Assembly: GCA_018664115.1 (NCBI GenBank)
Contig: JABJOX010000037.1
Span: 1-47,774 of the forward strand
Direction of reading: 5' to 3'
Length of the DNA: 47,774 nucleotides
From: Candidatus Woesearchaeota archaeon
GTDB taxonomy: Archaea; Nanobdellota; Nanobdellia; Woesearchaeales; GW2011-AR9
The position numbers and the translations under genes were made by a program. Below, one piece after another: positions 1 through 8,507 of the stretch. Each line of letters begins with the position of its first letter. The stretch's first letter is position 1. The notes beneath the pieces were generated by a model. That model did not search any database and was not told the origin of the DNA. It saw only the letters and a list, made by a program, of their open reading frames with translations.

Positions 1-138
1 CAATGTTAAATAAGAAATAATTCTAATCTCATCTTTTGGAATTTCTTTAAAAAATTCAGCGAGAATTTCTCTAATTTTATTACCTGAAGCAGTCTCTTCT
101 AGTTCTTCGTAAATGTCCGCTAGCTTGCTAAAATCCAT
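1..138 (-). CDS. lig: ATP-dependent DNA ligase, N-terminal fragment
   Basis: Only the first 46 codons lie in the window; the gene runs off the left edge. The translation begins MDFSKLADIYEELEETASG and continues with a helical stretch ending IISYLTL. This matches the start of the DNA-binding domain of archaeal and eukaryotic type ATP-dependent ligases, which begin with a (Y/F)SxLAxxYExLE pattern. The family seals nicks in replication and repair. A TATA-like element reading CCTTTAAATA on this strand (161-170) lies about 25 bases before the start, so the mRNA is probably leaderless. The catalytic lysine motif is outside the window and cannot be checked. Confidence 0.8.
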   Translation of the reverse strand, partial: MDFSKLADIYEELEETASGNKIREILAEFFKEIPKDEIRIISYLTL

Positions 139-160
139 AAAATTCTGGATTACTTATTAT

Positions 161-244
161 TATTTAAAGGTTGTTGTGCGATATTAAAAGAAAAGAAAAA
201 CAGATTCACTAAATAGTGACAACATAAACAAAAAGTTTATAAAT
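161..244. promoter_or_regulatory. Divergent promoter pair
   Basis: Two archaeal TATA boxes face opposite ways between the ligase start at 138 and the membrane protein start at 266. CCTTTAAATA serves the minus strand (161-170) and GTTTATAAAT serves the plus strand (235-244). Each is roughly 25 bases from its start codon, the spacing expected for leaderless transcripts. Confidence 0.55.
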
Positions 245-265
245 GAAAATAATTTTGAAAGAGAT

Positions 266-1096
266 ATGCACAAAAAAGAAAATTTAGAGTTATTATTAGA
301 AAAGTTTAATAGCAAAACATTTGAAAATCCGAACAGAGTTCTAAATTCATTATCTGAATTAAATGAAGGAGATATTGAAGATTATGTTAGAGTAAAAGGA
401 TTCGGATTAATCAAAAAAGCATTATTCACATTAACTGCAGGAGCATTAGGTAGTATTGCTTTAAATCACCAAATTAGCAGAGAAATGGAGTGTTCAGACT
501 ATCTCATTGTTGGTGGATTATGGTTTGGAGCATTATGTTCAGTAGTAGTTAATGCTTTAGATAGAGATTATGAAAATGACCTTTCTGAATTTCATACATT
601 TGAATGGCAAACTTCTATCCAAGAAAAAGTAGAGGGAGGACTATATAGATTAACTACAGAATCAGTAAAAGATCCAAGAGACAATAGCTTTGAAAGAGAT
701 TTGAAAAAAATGGCTCAAAAATTAGAAGAAGGTAAAATGCGAACATCACCCGAGTATATTTTAGAAAATGAAAAGAATGATAATAATGATTATAATAATG
801 AGTATGTTTTTGTAAATGGTGTATTAGTTACTGAATGTGAACCAAGAAACGAAACAGCTGACGTTATTGATTTTAAAACAGGAACAAAATTAGAAGAAGA
901 ATCTTATTCAACAAATTTTAAAGTTGTTACAAAAAATGAATTTGGAATCAAAACAGCTGATGCCTATATAGAAGCACCAACTAATAAATTATTAGGTAAA
1001 GACAGATCATTATTAGGAAAAGAATTATGGATGTTATGTAAATATGAAAAAGACGGAATCAGAGTAATAGATTATGGCCCTGCTATTATTAAATAA
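266..1096 (+). CDS. Membrane protein of unknown function
   Basis: A 276-residue protein I do not recognise. A charged N-terminal region of about 45 residues is followed by hydrophobic stretches near residues 46-62 and 80-98, consistent with a two-segment membrane hairpin. A soluble domain of about 170 residues follows, with an acidic Asn-rich linker near 165-178 and a beta-rich end. The late segment (VFVNGVLVTECEPRN onward) resembles a small beta domain, but no catalytic motif is visible. The gene stands alone behind its own TATA box and appears leaderless. It could be a cell-surface or membrane-quality protein; I assign no role. Confidence 0.75.
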   Translation: MHKKENLELLLEKFNSKTFENPNRVLNSLSELNEGDIEDYVRVKGFGLIKKALFTLTAGALGSIALNHQISREMECSDYLIVGGLWFGALCSVVVNALDRDYENDLSEFHTFEWQTSIQEKVEGGLYRLTTESVKDPRDNSFERDLKKMAQKLEEGKMRTSPEYILENEKNDNNDYNNEYVFVNGVLVTECEPRNETADVIDFKTGTKLEEESYSTNFKVVTKNEFGIKTADAYIEAPTNKLLGKDRSLLGKELWMLCKYEKDGIRVIDYGPAIIK

Positions 1097-1108
1097 TAAA
1101 AAAAACAA

Positions 1109-1222
1109 TCAAAACTCTTCTTCTTCCTCTTCTTCAACAACTTTCTTTTTCTTTGTGAAAGAACTAAGAGTATGACAACTCATCATTGCTTTATAAGAAA
1201 TTTTTTTTGTTTTTGTAGTCAT
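1109..1222 (-). CDS. 37-residue basic/acidic microprotein
   Basis: A short gene supported by a strong GAGGTGATGG ribosome-binding site just before its ATG. An earlier overlapping ATG in another frame stops after 11 codons, so the start at 1222 is preferred. The product has a Lys/Thr-rich start, a central CHTLSSF segment, a KKKK run, and a tail of consecutive glutamates ending in Phe. This charge-segregated layout does not match a family I know. It sits behind a long leader with predicted hairpins. No function is assigned; conservation in related genomes would decide whether it is real. Confidence 0.55.
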   Translation of the reverse strand: MTTKTKKISYKAMMSCHTLSSFTKKKKVVEEEEEEEF

Positions 1223-1248
1223 CCATCACCTCTTTTTGAAACATCCAA

Positions 1249-1338
1249 CGGAAAAAAAATCTTTTCCGAAGGAGCCGGAAACCTTGCAGCTTCCTAACAT
1301 CTATCAGTACTTTTTTAGAAAACGAACTTCTTTATAAA
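1249..1338 (-). promoter_or_regulatory. Promoter and structured leader of the 37-residue gene
   Basis: A palindromic TTTATAAA at 1331-1338 can act as TATA box in both directions. Downstream on the minus strand the leader can form a hairpin from CGGAAAA and TTTTCCG (1249-1255 with 1262-1268, six-base loop), plus a second weaker stem using GGAA and TTCC (1277-1280 with 1291-1294). A leader of about 80 bases is unusual in this window, where many transcripts look leaderless. It could be a regulatory leader; no known riboswitch class was recognised. Confidence 0.35.
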
Positions 1339-1359
1339 TAATGTGGAGATGGAAAATAT

Positions 1360-1445
1360 ATTCTCTAACCCGATACCATTACAAAAGTATAATTGCGATT
1401 TACTACTCGCAACAGATATGTCCCATTACTACTTTTGTAGAGGTA
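1360..1445. ncRNA. Candidate structured RNA A
   Basis: A perfect 10-bp inverted repeat, TACAAAAGTA at 1380-1389 with TACTTTTGTA at 1430-1439, encloses a second perfect hairpin, TTGCGA at 1393-1398 with TCGCAA at 1407-1412 and an eight-base loop. On the plus strand, TTTATAAATA at 1331-1340 sits about 25 bases before the likely 5' end, fitting an independent RNA. On the minus strand the same element would be the 3' untranslated region of the HD-domain gene. No coding frame or known RNA family was recognised. Confidence 0.4.
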
Positions 1446-1490
1446 GAAAAATTTTAAGTTTATTTGCAAAATAATTATTAAAGGTTTTAG

Positions 1491-2171
1491 TCAAAGGAAT
1501 CCATACTGCATAATTTCTGCACCATTCATTTTTCCATTTTCTAATTTTTCCACTCTTTCAGCAAGTTTTAACAATCTTGTTTTTCCTTTTTCCAAAGAAT
1601 GAATAATATCATTAGAGGTATTAGAATATTTTCGTTCAATATCAATTATCCTTTCATCAACAGAAACTCGTTCCCCATCTACAAGACTTAAATCAGAATA
1701 AACAACAATAGCTTCCGGCCAAGTTCTTGGTAACAACAAAGAAGAATCTAAATATTCAAAATCTTTTCTTGCTTCAAAATTATTTGAATCATTAAATTGT
1801 TCATAAACAAGAAAATGTGGTCTAAACATTTGTGCAACTCGATAAGCATCAATTTCAGAATCTACTACACCCAACTTTAAAGCATTTTTTTCAATATATT
1901 CTGCTCCTCTTAACTCATGAAACAATTGATTCGCACTTAAAATCCTTCCAACGTCATGCAAACCACTAGCTAAAGCAATTTCTTCTGGAATTAATTTATC
2001 ATTCAAACCGGGATATTTAGAACAAATATTTTTTGTTGTTTCTTTAGAAATATCATAAACACCCCCACTATGTAATAAATGTCTTTCCAAAAAATCAGTG
2101 GCACTAGGATGTTGATCTATTAAAATTGTAATTAAATTTAAAATACCATTACGATTCATTAATTGTTTCAT
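1491..2171 (-). CDS. HD-domain phosphohydrolase-like protein
   Basis: The 226-residue protein carries the HD-superfamily pattern: His31/His34 near the start, the paired His72-Asp73 in ASGLHDVGR, and Asp160 in the YSDLSLVDGE segment. These residues normally bind divalent metal for phosphomonoester or nucleotide hydrolysis. The C-terminal 55 residues are helical and charged. It is the third gene of a minus-strand operon after transcription factor S and the PepSY-like protein, with a 21-base gap. The substrate cannot be told from sequence; nucleotides, cyclic nucleotides or tRNA ends are all possible for this superfamily. Confidence 0.8.
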   Translation of the reverse strand: MKQLMNRNGILNLITILIDQHPSATDFLERHLLHSGGVYDISKETTKNICSKYPGLNDKLIPEEIALASGLHDVGRILSANQLFHELRGAEYIEKNALKLGVVDSEIDAYRVAQMFRPHFLVYEQFNDSNNFEARKDFEYLDSSLLLPRTWPEAIVVYSDLSLVDGERVSVDERIIDIERKYSNTSNDIIHSLEKGKTRLLKLAERVEKLENGKMNGAEIMQYGFL

Positions 2172-2192
2172 TTTAATACTAAGAACATCTAT

Positions 2193-2681
2193 CTACTTTT
2201 TCTGTACTAAATCAACTTCCTGCGAATCAACAACATTTCCATCAACAGCACTAATTTTCAAATTAGCAAATTTTAATTGTTTGGTTATAAATGTAAAGTT
2301 CCAAACAGTTTTTCCCTGATATGTTTGTAAAATCAAAAAACCATCTCCAAGAACTGCTTCTGGAAATGTTTCTGGAAACTTTTCTTTAAAGATTTCTAAA
2401 GCTTGTTCAAAACTTAATTTCACTTCCTCTAACTTTAAAGGTTCAACTTCAGCGTTAGGTTTCTTAAAAATTTTATCTTCTGGTTTGATTTCAAAACCAT
2501 TTTCGTTTAAAACAAAAACAGTAATCTTATCATTAGCATGATATCCAATTTCCCAACTAGAATTCAGGTTAAATTTAGAATCTAAAGGTACAAAGAAATG
2601 TGATAAAAAATTTTCAGCATGTTCTTTCTGCCATTGTTTAAATAAATCATCTGCAGAAAGTTTCTCAATAAGTTCTTTCAT
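2193..2681 (-). CDS. PepSY-like soluble protein
   Basis: The start is placed at the ATG that overlaps the stop of the upstream gene as TAATG (2679-2683); a longer reading beginning 18 bases earlier is possible but less likely. The 162-residue product has no signal peptide. Its C-terminal half (LSFEQALEIFKEKFPE, then NLKISAVDGNVVDSQ) looks like a PepSY-type alpha-beta fold, found in peptidase propeptides and in stand-alone proteins. The overlap implies translational coupling to transcription factor S. The biochemical role is unknown. Confidence 0.7.
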   Translation of the reverse strand: MKELIEKLSADDLFKQWQKEHAENFLSHFFVPLDSKFNLNSSWEIGYHANDKITVFVLNENGFEIKPEDKIFKKPNAEVEPLKLEEVKLSFEQALEIFKEKFPETFPEAVLGDGFLILQTYQGKTVWNFTFITKQLKFANLKISAVDGNVVDSQEVDLVQKK

Positions 2682-2995
2682 TATGCGTATTCTCTCCAAG
2701 TAAACCTACATTTAGTACATCTAAAGAATCTGGTTTCTGGCTCATCTGCACCTCTAGTTTGTTGAGACCAATAGTAAGCAGCATTATTCCCACACTTCTC
2801 ACATTTAACTTTAACTTTGGGATAAACTTCTACATCTTCAACAAGTTCTACTTTTTTTCCTACACTTACTGTTTCTTTAATTTCTGTAGAACTTTCCTCA
2901 TCAAGAGCTTTACTAAAGCCACAACTACAAAAAAGTACTTTTTTTCCAGCTTTAACTTTTGGTTTTAATATAGATCCGCATTCAGGACAAAACAT
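2681..2995 (-). CDS. tfs: Transcription factor S (TFS)
   Basis: A 104-residue archaeal relative of TFIIS and Rpb9. The N-terminal zinc ribbon uses Cys3, Cys6, Cys23 and Cys25; the C-terminal ribbon uses Cys65, Cys68, Cys93 and Cys96. The acidic pair Asp84-Glu85, in the RGADEPETRF loop, is the signature that enters the RNA polymerase active site and stimulates cleavage of backtracked transcripts. Size and architecture match full-length family members, so it should be active. A GGTGAAT ribosome site precedes the start and a TATA element (AATTATATAAA on this strand) lies at about 3030-3044. Confidence 0.95.
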   Translation of the reverse strand: MFCPECGSILKPKVKAGKKVLFCSCGFSKALDEESSTEIKETVSVGKKVELVEDVEVYPKVKVKCEKCGNNAAYYWSQQTRGADEPETRFFRCTKCRFTWREYA

Positions 2996-3077
2996 TGTAT
3001 ATTCACCTACGTGTTTTTATTAGAATTAATACGTCATTTATATAATTTTGGTATTTATGGAATATGTTTTTAGAAGA

Positions 3078-3293
3078 TTATCTGTTTCTATTAAGAATAG
3101 CTTCAACACCTGGAGATAAAGGTCGATTAACAATACTAGCTTTAATTGCATCAGCTTCTTCTTTTGTAACTTGTTTTGTGTAAACTTTATCACCAAGTTC
3201 TAAACCTACAATCATCCCGTCAGCAACTTCTGCTCTTGAAGATCCAATTAGTTTATCTGATCCTGTCCTATATAAAGCTACATATCCTGTCAT
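3078..3293 (-). CDS. 71-residue conserved-looking hypothetical protein
   Basis: A small protein beginning MTGYVALYRTGSDKLIGSS, predicted to be beta-rich at the start with a helical end. No motif was recognised. A TATA element, GATTTATAAATTT, about 25 bases upstream supports a leaderless monocistronic gene facing away from gatE. The reading frame is clean and well placed, so I believe it is expressed, but I assign no function. Confidence 0.65.
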   Translation of the reverse strand: MTGYVALYRTGSDKLIGSSRAEVADGMIVGLELGDKVYTKQVTKEEADAIKASIVNRPLSPGVEAILNRNR

Positions 3294-3391
3294 TTTAAGA
3301 TTAATTAAAAGAGAGATTTATAAATTTATGGTAAATAAAAGCAAAAGTGTCAATCTAAAACTTTTTAAACAAGCACCACATTCTCTTTATT

Positions 3392-5206
3392 ATGGATTAT
3401 CAAAAAATAGGTTTGAAGTGTGGTATCGAAATACATCAACAACTAGAAGGAAAGAAACTATTCTGTAATTGTCCAACTTTACTAAGAGATGATAAGCCTG
3501 ATTTTGAACTAAAAAGAAAACTGCGAGCTTCTGCCGGTGAATCCGGAAAAATTGATATAGCAGCAAGACAAGAACAAATTAGAAACAAAACTTTTGTTTA
3601 TCAAGGTTATTCAGACACTACTTGTTTGGTTGAAACTGATTCCGAACCACCACATGCTTTGAACCAAAATTCTCTTTATACAACTTTACAATTATCTAAA
3701 TTAGTAAACGCAAATGTTTCTCCAGTTGTCCAAGTGATGCGGAAAACTGTTGTTGACGGTTCTAATACCAGTGGATTTCAACGTACAGCTTTAATTGCCA
3801 GAAATGGAGAAGTTGAAACTTCAGAGGGAATAGTTAGAATTGACAACATTTCCTTAGAAGAAGATGCTTGTAAAATTGTTTCCGAAACTGAAACTGAAAA
3901 AATCTACAAATTAGATCGATTAGGAATCCCTTTAATTGAAATTGGTACTGCACCAGACATAAAGACTCCAGAACAAGCTCAAGAAACAGCTAAAAAATTA
4001 GGAATGTTACTTCGTTCATTACCCAATGTAAAACGAGGTTTAGGAACAATTCGACAAGATGTTAATGTTTCCATTAAAGGAGGAAATAGAATAGAAGCTA
4101 AAGGCGCTCAAGACCTCAAAATGATTCCAACTTTAGTAAATTTAGAAATCAAACGACAACAAGAATTGTTAAAAATTAAAGAAGAACTGAAAAAAATAAA
4201 ATTAAACGAATTTAAGATTTATGACATCACGAAATTATTATCTAAATCTGAAGCAAAAGTAATTGCATCTGCAATTAAAATCAAAGGAAAAGTTCTAGCA
4301 ATTAAACTAAATGGTTTCTCCGGGTTAATTGGTAGAGAATTGCAACCCAATTATCGAGTTGGCAGTGAATTTTCTGGCCGAGCCAAAATTAAAGCTGGCG
4401 TGAAAGGAATCTTTCATTCCGACGAATTACCAAATTATGGGATTACTAAAGATGAAGTTGATTTAATCAATAAAGAACTAAAATGTAAAGATAAAGATGC
4501 TTTCGTTTTAGTAGCTGCTTTAAAAGATAAATGTAAATTAGCTTTATCTGCTGTTTATGAACGAGCAGAAGAATTATTTTTAAGAGTGCCAAAAGAAGTT
4601 CGTAAAGCAGAAGCAAACGGATTAACAACTTTTATGCGACCAATGCCCGGTTCCGCTCGTATGTATCCAGAAACCGATGTACCTTTGGTCAAACCAGATC
4701 CACATGCTGTTGAATTGCCGGAATTGATTTCAGAAAGAGCTGAGCGATATCAAAAGAAATTAAGTTTAAACTCAGATATGGCCAATCATGTTGCTAAATC
4801 AAATTATTCAGAGTTGTTTGAAGAATTGGTTAAAAAATATCCTAAATTCAAACCTGCTTTTATTGTTGACACTTTAATTTCGATGCCGATTGAAATTAAA
4901 AAGAAATATCAGTTAGATGCAAGTAAATTATCTGATGATAATTATCGTGATTTGTTCAAATATTTGCATGAAGATAAAATCCATAAAGATATTGTTATTG
5001 ATGTTTTGATTGATATGATTAAAAATAAGTTTGACTTGCAGAATTATGAATCTCTTTCTACTGAAGATGTTCATGAAACTATTAAAGATATAGTTTCTAA
5101 GAATAAAGATGCTCCCTTCGGCGCTTTAATGGGTCAATGTATGAAAGCTCTGGCAGGGAAAGTTTCTGGGAAAATCATTAGTGAAGAATTAAAGAAACTA
5201 GTCTAA
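3392..5206 (+). CDS. gatE: Glu-tRNA(Gln) amidotransferase subunit E
   Basis: The 604-residue protein is the archaea-specific GatE. It opens with GLKCGIEIHQQLEGKKLFC and contains the GatB-like core (residues about 1-270), including the SSEP-type segment ETDSEPPHALN and the LDRLGIPLIEIGT stretch. An inserted domain of about 120 residues corresponds to the AspRS-like insert of GatE, and the C-terminus is the YqeY/GatB tail domain. With GatD it converts Glu-tRNA(Gln) to Gln-tRNA(Gln), so the organism probably lacks glutaminyl-tRNA synthetase. gatD is not in the window. A TATA-like CTTTTTAAAC lies about 25-30 bases upstream. Confidence 0.97.
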   Translation: MDYQKIGLKCGIEIHQQLEGKKLFCNCPTLLRDDKPDFELKRKLRASAGESGKIDIAARQEQIRNKTFVYQGYSDTTCLVETDSEPPHALNQNSLYTTLQLSKLVNANVSPVVQVMRKTVVDGSNTSGFQRTALIARNGEVETSEGIVRIDNISLEEDACKIVSETETEKIYKLDRLGIPLIEIGTAPDIKTPEQAQETAKKLGMLLRSLPNVKRGLGTIRQDVNVSIKGGNRIEAKGAQDLKMIPTLVNLEIKRQQELLKIKEELKKIKLNEFKIYDITKLLSKSEAKVIASAIKIKGKVLAIKLNGFSGLIGRELQPNYRVGSEFSGRAKIKAGVKGIFHSDELPNYGITKDEVDLINKELKCKDKDAFVLVAALKDKCKLALSAVYERAEELFLRVPKEVRKAEANGLTTFMRPMPGSARMYPETDVPLVKPDPHAVELPELISERAERYQKKLSLNSDMANHVAKSNYSELFEELVKKYPKFKPAFIVDTLISMPIEIKKKYQLDASKLSDDNYRDLFKYLHEDKIHKDIVIDVLIDMIKNKFDLQNYESLSTEDVHETIKDIVSKNKDAPFGALMGQCMKALAGKVSGKIISEELKKLV

Positions 5207-5324
5207 GTTACACAATTTTAAATATTTAATTATTCTAAGTTCATAAACCAGACGCCACTCAAATCAACTTCAAAGTAATAAATGACACAAAAGATTTATA
5301 AAAATTCTATTAACATTTAATACT

Positions 5325-5705
5325 ATGACAATAAGAAGAACATTAGGAACCATTATATTGGCTTCAGCATTAGCTTTAGGTGGAACAGGATGTTCTGATG
5401 ATGGTCAAAATAAATCTGCGCAAGAATATGCACAAAGTGCAGAAAATAGATCTATTGTCCATAGAGTTAATGCAGATTACAATAAAGCACAATATTTACA
5501 ATTAATAGAAATTGTTGAGAATAATAATCAGATGTTAGAAACAAAAGGAACTTCAGTTGATATCTCAGACTATTTGAATAAAGCACAAGAATATGCAGAA
5601 AATGCAGAAAATACATCTTTTGTTCATAGAGTTAATGCGGATTACAATAGAGCACAATATGAACTGAATCAAGCAATTCTAAAGCAACAAGAAGCATTAA
5701 AGTAA
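5325..5705 (+). CDS. Lipoprotein with duplicated 26-residue repeat
   Basis: A 126-residue protein with an N-terminal signal of Arg-Arg then a hydrophobic core, ending in a lipobox-like GGTGC with Cys23 as the likely lipid-modified residue. The mature part carries two near-identical 26-residue units at residues 32-57 and 87-112. Both follow the pattern AQEYAxxAEN, then VHRVNADYN, then AQY, and are predicted helical. A TATA box, GATTTATAAAAA, precedes the gene. It lies just upstream of the hydrolase cassette but has a separate promoter. The repeats suggest a surface helical bundle or binding module; the partner is unknown. Confidence 0.75.
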   Translation: MTIRRTLGTIILASALALGGTGCSDDGQNKSAQEYAQSAENRSIVHRVNADYNKAQYLQLIEIVENNNQMLETKGTSVDISDYLNKAQEYAENAENTSFVHRVNADYNRAQYELNQAILKQQEALK

Positions 5706-5842
5706 ATCTTACGGTTTTTATCTTTTTAGCCCGAATTCTAAATTAGACATAACAAGGTTTATATGAAATTATTTACAAAAAATTATTAGAATATTTACCA
5801 TCCTTTGTTGTTACCACTGGTTTGTGACAAAATAAGCGAAAC

Positions 5843-5853
5843 ATTTATAAATA
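5843..5853 (+). promoter_or_regulatory. Promoter of the hydrolase cassette
   Basis: The sequence ATTTATAAATA is a good archaeal TATA box about 25-30 bases before the ATG at 5874, predicting a leaderless transcript. The next two genes follow with gaps of 8 and 1 base, so this is probably the single promoter for all three. Confidence 0.6.
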
Positions 5854-5873
5854 AGCTTAGTTCTTAGTATATT

Positions 5874-7175
5874 ATGCTTGAAAGACTGATAGAAGATACT
5901 AAAATAGGTGATTTCGTCCTAGATTTACATCCTTCTGCTAATCAATTATTTGAAGAAAATGGTGCTTTAGAAACAGCATGCTTAACCCCTTATAAAAAAT
6001 TAGATGAAAAAGTTACAGATATATTAAAAAATGAAAGTTCTCAATATAAACAAGCAGCTTGGAAAACTCTAAATGGAACAGTTTCTGCACTTAACCATTT
6101 AGGATATGCTGGTTTAGAAACTACTTGTAGATTATCAGAATCAGCAGTTAGAGGTACTGGAAAATTAGCTAATTTAGGTTACCAAAAAGCTGCTGATCAA
6201 TGGACTCAAGTTGAAGATTTTGGACAAAAAGTTGTTAATCAATACAAACATTTGAAAAAGAAAGTCCCTCGTTCTGTTAAAAATTTCTTACAGAGAATTA
6301 AAGATCCGTTAGTTGTTGGTTTATCAGTTGCAGCCATGGCTTTAAGTTATGGTGGAATTAAAGGATGTAATGAAGAACCGGAAGCTGAAATTGAAATTGT
6401 TGATTATCAAAATCCAACTAATAGTGTTGCAGACTTATTTACAGTTCCAGATCAAGAAAACGTTGAACCAGAAAATCCCGAAGATTATTTTACTATAGAA
6501 GAAGTAAACAGTAGACCAAATTCATTTGGAAGAACTAGACAAAGACAAACTAGAGAAAGAAGACAAGTAAGACAAACTAGAACAGCCCCAGAAGTAAATC
6601 TACCTCAATGTTCAAACAATAATTCAAGAAGCGAATATCAAAATGTTGCTAATGCAGCTCAATCTAGAGCAAGTTCTCAAGGAAGTAATTATGCTAAAAT
6701 AAATGCACCAACTAGTCCATTAGAAGGATTAACTGGAAATACCGAACCAGGAAGAACAAAAATTAATTGGTTAAAAAACAGAAATAAATGTAACCAGTTT
6801 GTTGGAGACTCTTTAGTGCAAGCTGGATATAAAGTTCCTACTCATCAAATGAGAGATGGAAGTTTACATTATAAAGAAATCGAACAATTTCCTCATGAAA
6901 ATAATTATTTTACAAAAGTGACTAATTTTTGTGACATTAAACCAGGACAAATTATAGTTATTGACCATCCAACTAGTGGAGAAAGTACTGCTCACGGAGA
7001 AATTATTCATAATGTAAATCATCAAACTGGAACAATTTTAAGTTTCGGTGCCCATGCTGATGGCGCTTATAAAAAAAGAATTGATGTTCTTAAACACGCA
7101 AATTTCGATGGAATTTTAGGATGTTGGCAATCAGGTATGGATAACATTTATGTTTTAGAACCTAAAGGAGATTAA
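5874..7175 (+). CDS. Membrane-anchored NlpC/P60- or CHAP-like cysteine hydrolase
   Basis: A 433-residue protein in three parts. Residues 1-140 are helical and soluble-looking. Residues 145-160 are a single hydrophobic segment. A low-complexity Arg/Gln/Asn linker (about 165-295) leads to a C-terminal domain of about 135 residues. That domain has Cys306 in NKCNQFVGDSL, a KPGQIIVID strand and His374 in AHGEIIHNV. The arrangement of a helix-capped Cys, a PGD/PGQ-type turn and a His in a strand is the NlpC/P60-CHAP papain-like peptidoglycan amidase or endopeptidase layout. There is no classical signal peptide. Gene order with the transglycosylase supports cell-wall cleavage. The exact family is uncertain. 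Confidence 0.7.
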   Translation: MLERLIEDTKIGDFVLDLHPSANQLFEENGALETACLTPYKKLDEKVTDILKNESSQYKQAAWKTLNGTVSALNHLGYAGLETTCRLSESAVRGTGKLANLGYQKAADQWTQVEDFGQKVVNQYKHLKKKVPRSVKNFLQRIKDPLVVGLSVAAMALSYGGIKGCNEEPEAEIEIVDYQNPTNSVADLFTVPDQENVEPENPEDYFTIEEVNSRPNSFGRTRQRQTRERRQVRQTRTAPEVNLPQCSNNNSRSEYQNVANAAQSRASSQGSNYAKINAPTSPLEGLTGNTEPGRTKINWLKNRNKCNQFVGDSLVQAGYKVPTHQMRDGSLHYKEIEQFPHENNYFTKVTNFCDIKPGQIIVIDHPTSGESTAHGEIIHNVNHQTGTILSFGAHADGAYKKRIDVLKHANFDGILGCWQSGMDNIYVLEPKGD

Positions 7176-7183
7176 AAATAAAA

Positions 7184-8506
7184 ATGGATCATAAAAAACA
7201 ATTAGAAGAAGCAATAGCCTGGACAAAGCAAGCAGGAACTTGGGTAAATGAAAATCAACCTAGTTTCGCTAAGTTTGCAGATCCAATTATGCTTAAAGCT
7301 TCTGCTAATTTAGGTTATATTAGTGGCGTGCAAGATTTTATTGAAGCAACCCAAGCCCCTCCAGTAATTCAAACAGCTTTATACGCTGCTGCCGGTGCAG
7401 GAATGGTTAAATGGAACGAAATTGTTGTTTCTGAAATTAATCGAGGATTGAAAGAATATAATTCTAGACAAACTTCTGGAAATGGTTTCAATTGGACAAA
7501 AAGTTTGTTGTTAGCCGGAACTGCAAGTTTAGCAATTTCTAACGCAACAGAAGATTCTAATTCCCAAGGAATTCCTTTCTCTGAAGAAAATGTTGAATAT
7601 ATAACTAAAGATTTCATTCAAGAACCAGTAAATGAAACTCTAAGAAACATTATTGTAGAACCTGAATTATTAGAAGAATCAGATGATTTAGAAGATTTTG
7701 AATCTAACTTTCATGAATTTAATATACCAAATTTATCAGACATTATTCAAGAAAAGTCACCACAAATAGATTATCAAGATATTCAAAGATTAAAAGAAAA
7801 ATTAGAATTAACTGCTCAAAAGCAATCATTAATTGATAATCCATTACATCCAAAAGCACAACCACATTATGATCGATTATCTGGAAGAGATTATCATCGG
7901 ATGGTTGAAAAGATTGAAAGAACTGAAGAAAATGGTGATTTGTTAAGAGCAGCTGCAAATAAATATAATATTGATCCTGAAATGATGTTCGCTTTAACTA
8001 TTAAAGAAAGTGATGGTAAAGTAAGAGCAAGAAGTAAACCCGGAGCTCGTGGATTAATGCAAATTATGCCTCGAACAGGCAAATATATTGCTGAACTAAT
8101 GGGAGATCAATTTGTAGAATTAACTGGAAGAAGTACTTTCAGAACAAACGATTTGTTTGATCCAGAAATCAATGTTGAAATGGGTGCATTTTATTTGAGA
8201 TTTATCCATGACACTTATGGAGAAAGAATTTTGAAGAAACGTGGACAGAGAGATAATGGATATAGCGAATGGACAGATGATGATGTTTGGGATTTCACAA
8301 TGGCTTGTTATAACCGTGGTCCAAGTGGGATGACTACAAATATGATGAATGCTCGTGCCGATACTTTCTGGGATTTAGAACAAGGAGAAACTACTGAAGA
8401 AGCCCGTAGATATGTTCCTGGAATTCGAGCTATTGAAAAAGTTTATGTTGAATATTTAATAAAAGAAGCTAAAAAAAGTAATGAAGTTGCTAGGGTAATC
8501 AATTAA
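7184..8506 (+). CDS. Lytic transglycosylase (SLT/goose-lysozyme type)
   Basis: The 440-residue protein ends in a clear SLT-family domain (about residues 250-430). Glu275 in ALTIKESDGK is the expected general acid. It is followed by the diagnostic GARGLMQIMP at 287-296, a CYNRGPSGM segment matching the family AYNAGPG motif, and EARRYVPGI near the end. Such enzymes cleave the MurNAc-GlcNAc bond of peptidoglycan, forming anhydro-MurNAc. The N-terminal 240 residues contain hydrophobic stretches near 63-76 and 104-121 and an acidic helical linker, so the enzyme may be membrane attached. It follows the cysteine hydrolase by 8 bases. The presence of this enzyme in an archaeon is the striking point. 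Confidence 0.88.
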   Translation: MDHKKQLEEAIAWTKQAGTWVNENQPSFAKFADPIMLKASANLGYISGVQDFIEATQAPPVIQTALYAAAGAGMVKWNEIVVSEINRGLKEYNSRQTSGNGFNWTKSLLLAGTASLAISNATEDSNSQGIPFSEENVEYITKDFIQEPVNETLRNIIVEPELLEESDDLEDFESNFHEFNIPNLSDIIQEKSPQIDYQDIQRLKEKLELTAQKQSLIDNPLHPKAQPHYDRLSGRDYHRMVEKIERTEENGDLLRAAANKYNIDPEMMFALTIKESDGKVRARSKPGARGLMQIMPRTGKYIAELMGDQFVELTGRSTFRTNDLFDPEINVEMGAFYLRFIHDTYGERILKKRGQRDNGYSEWTDDDVWDFTMACYNRGPSGMTTNMMNARADTFWDLEQGETTEEARRYVPGIRAIEKVYVEYLIKEAKKSNEVARVIN

Positions 8507-8507
8507 A

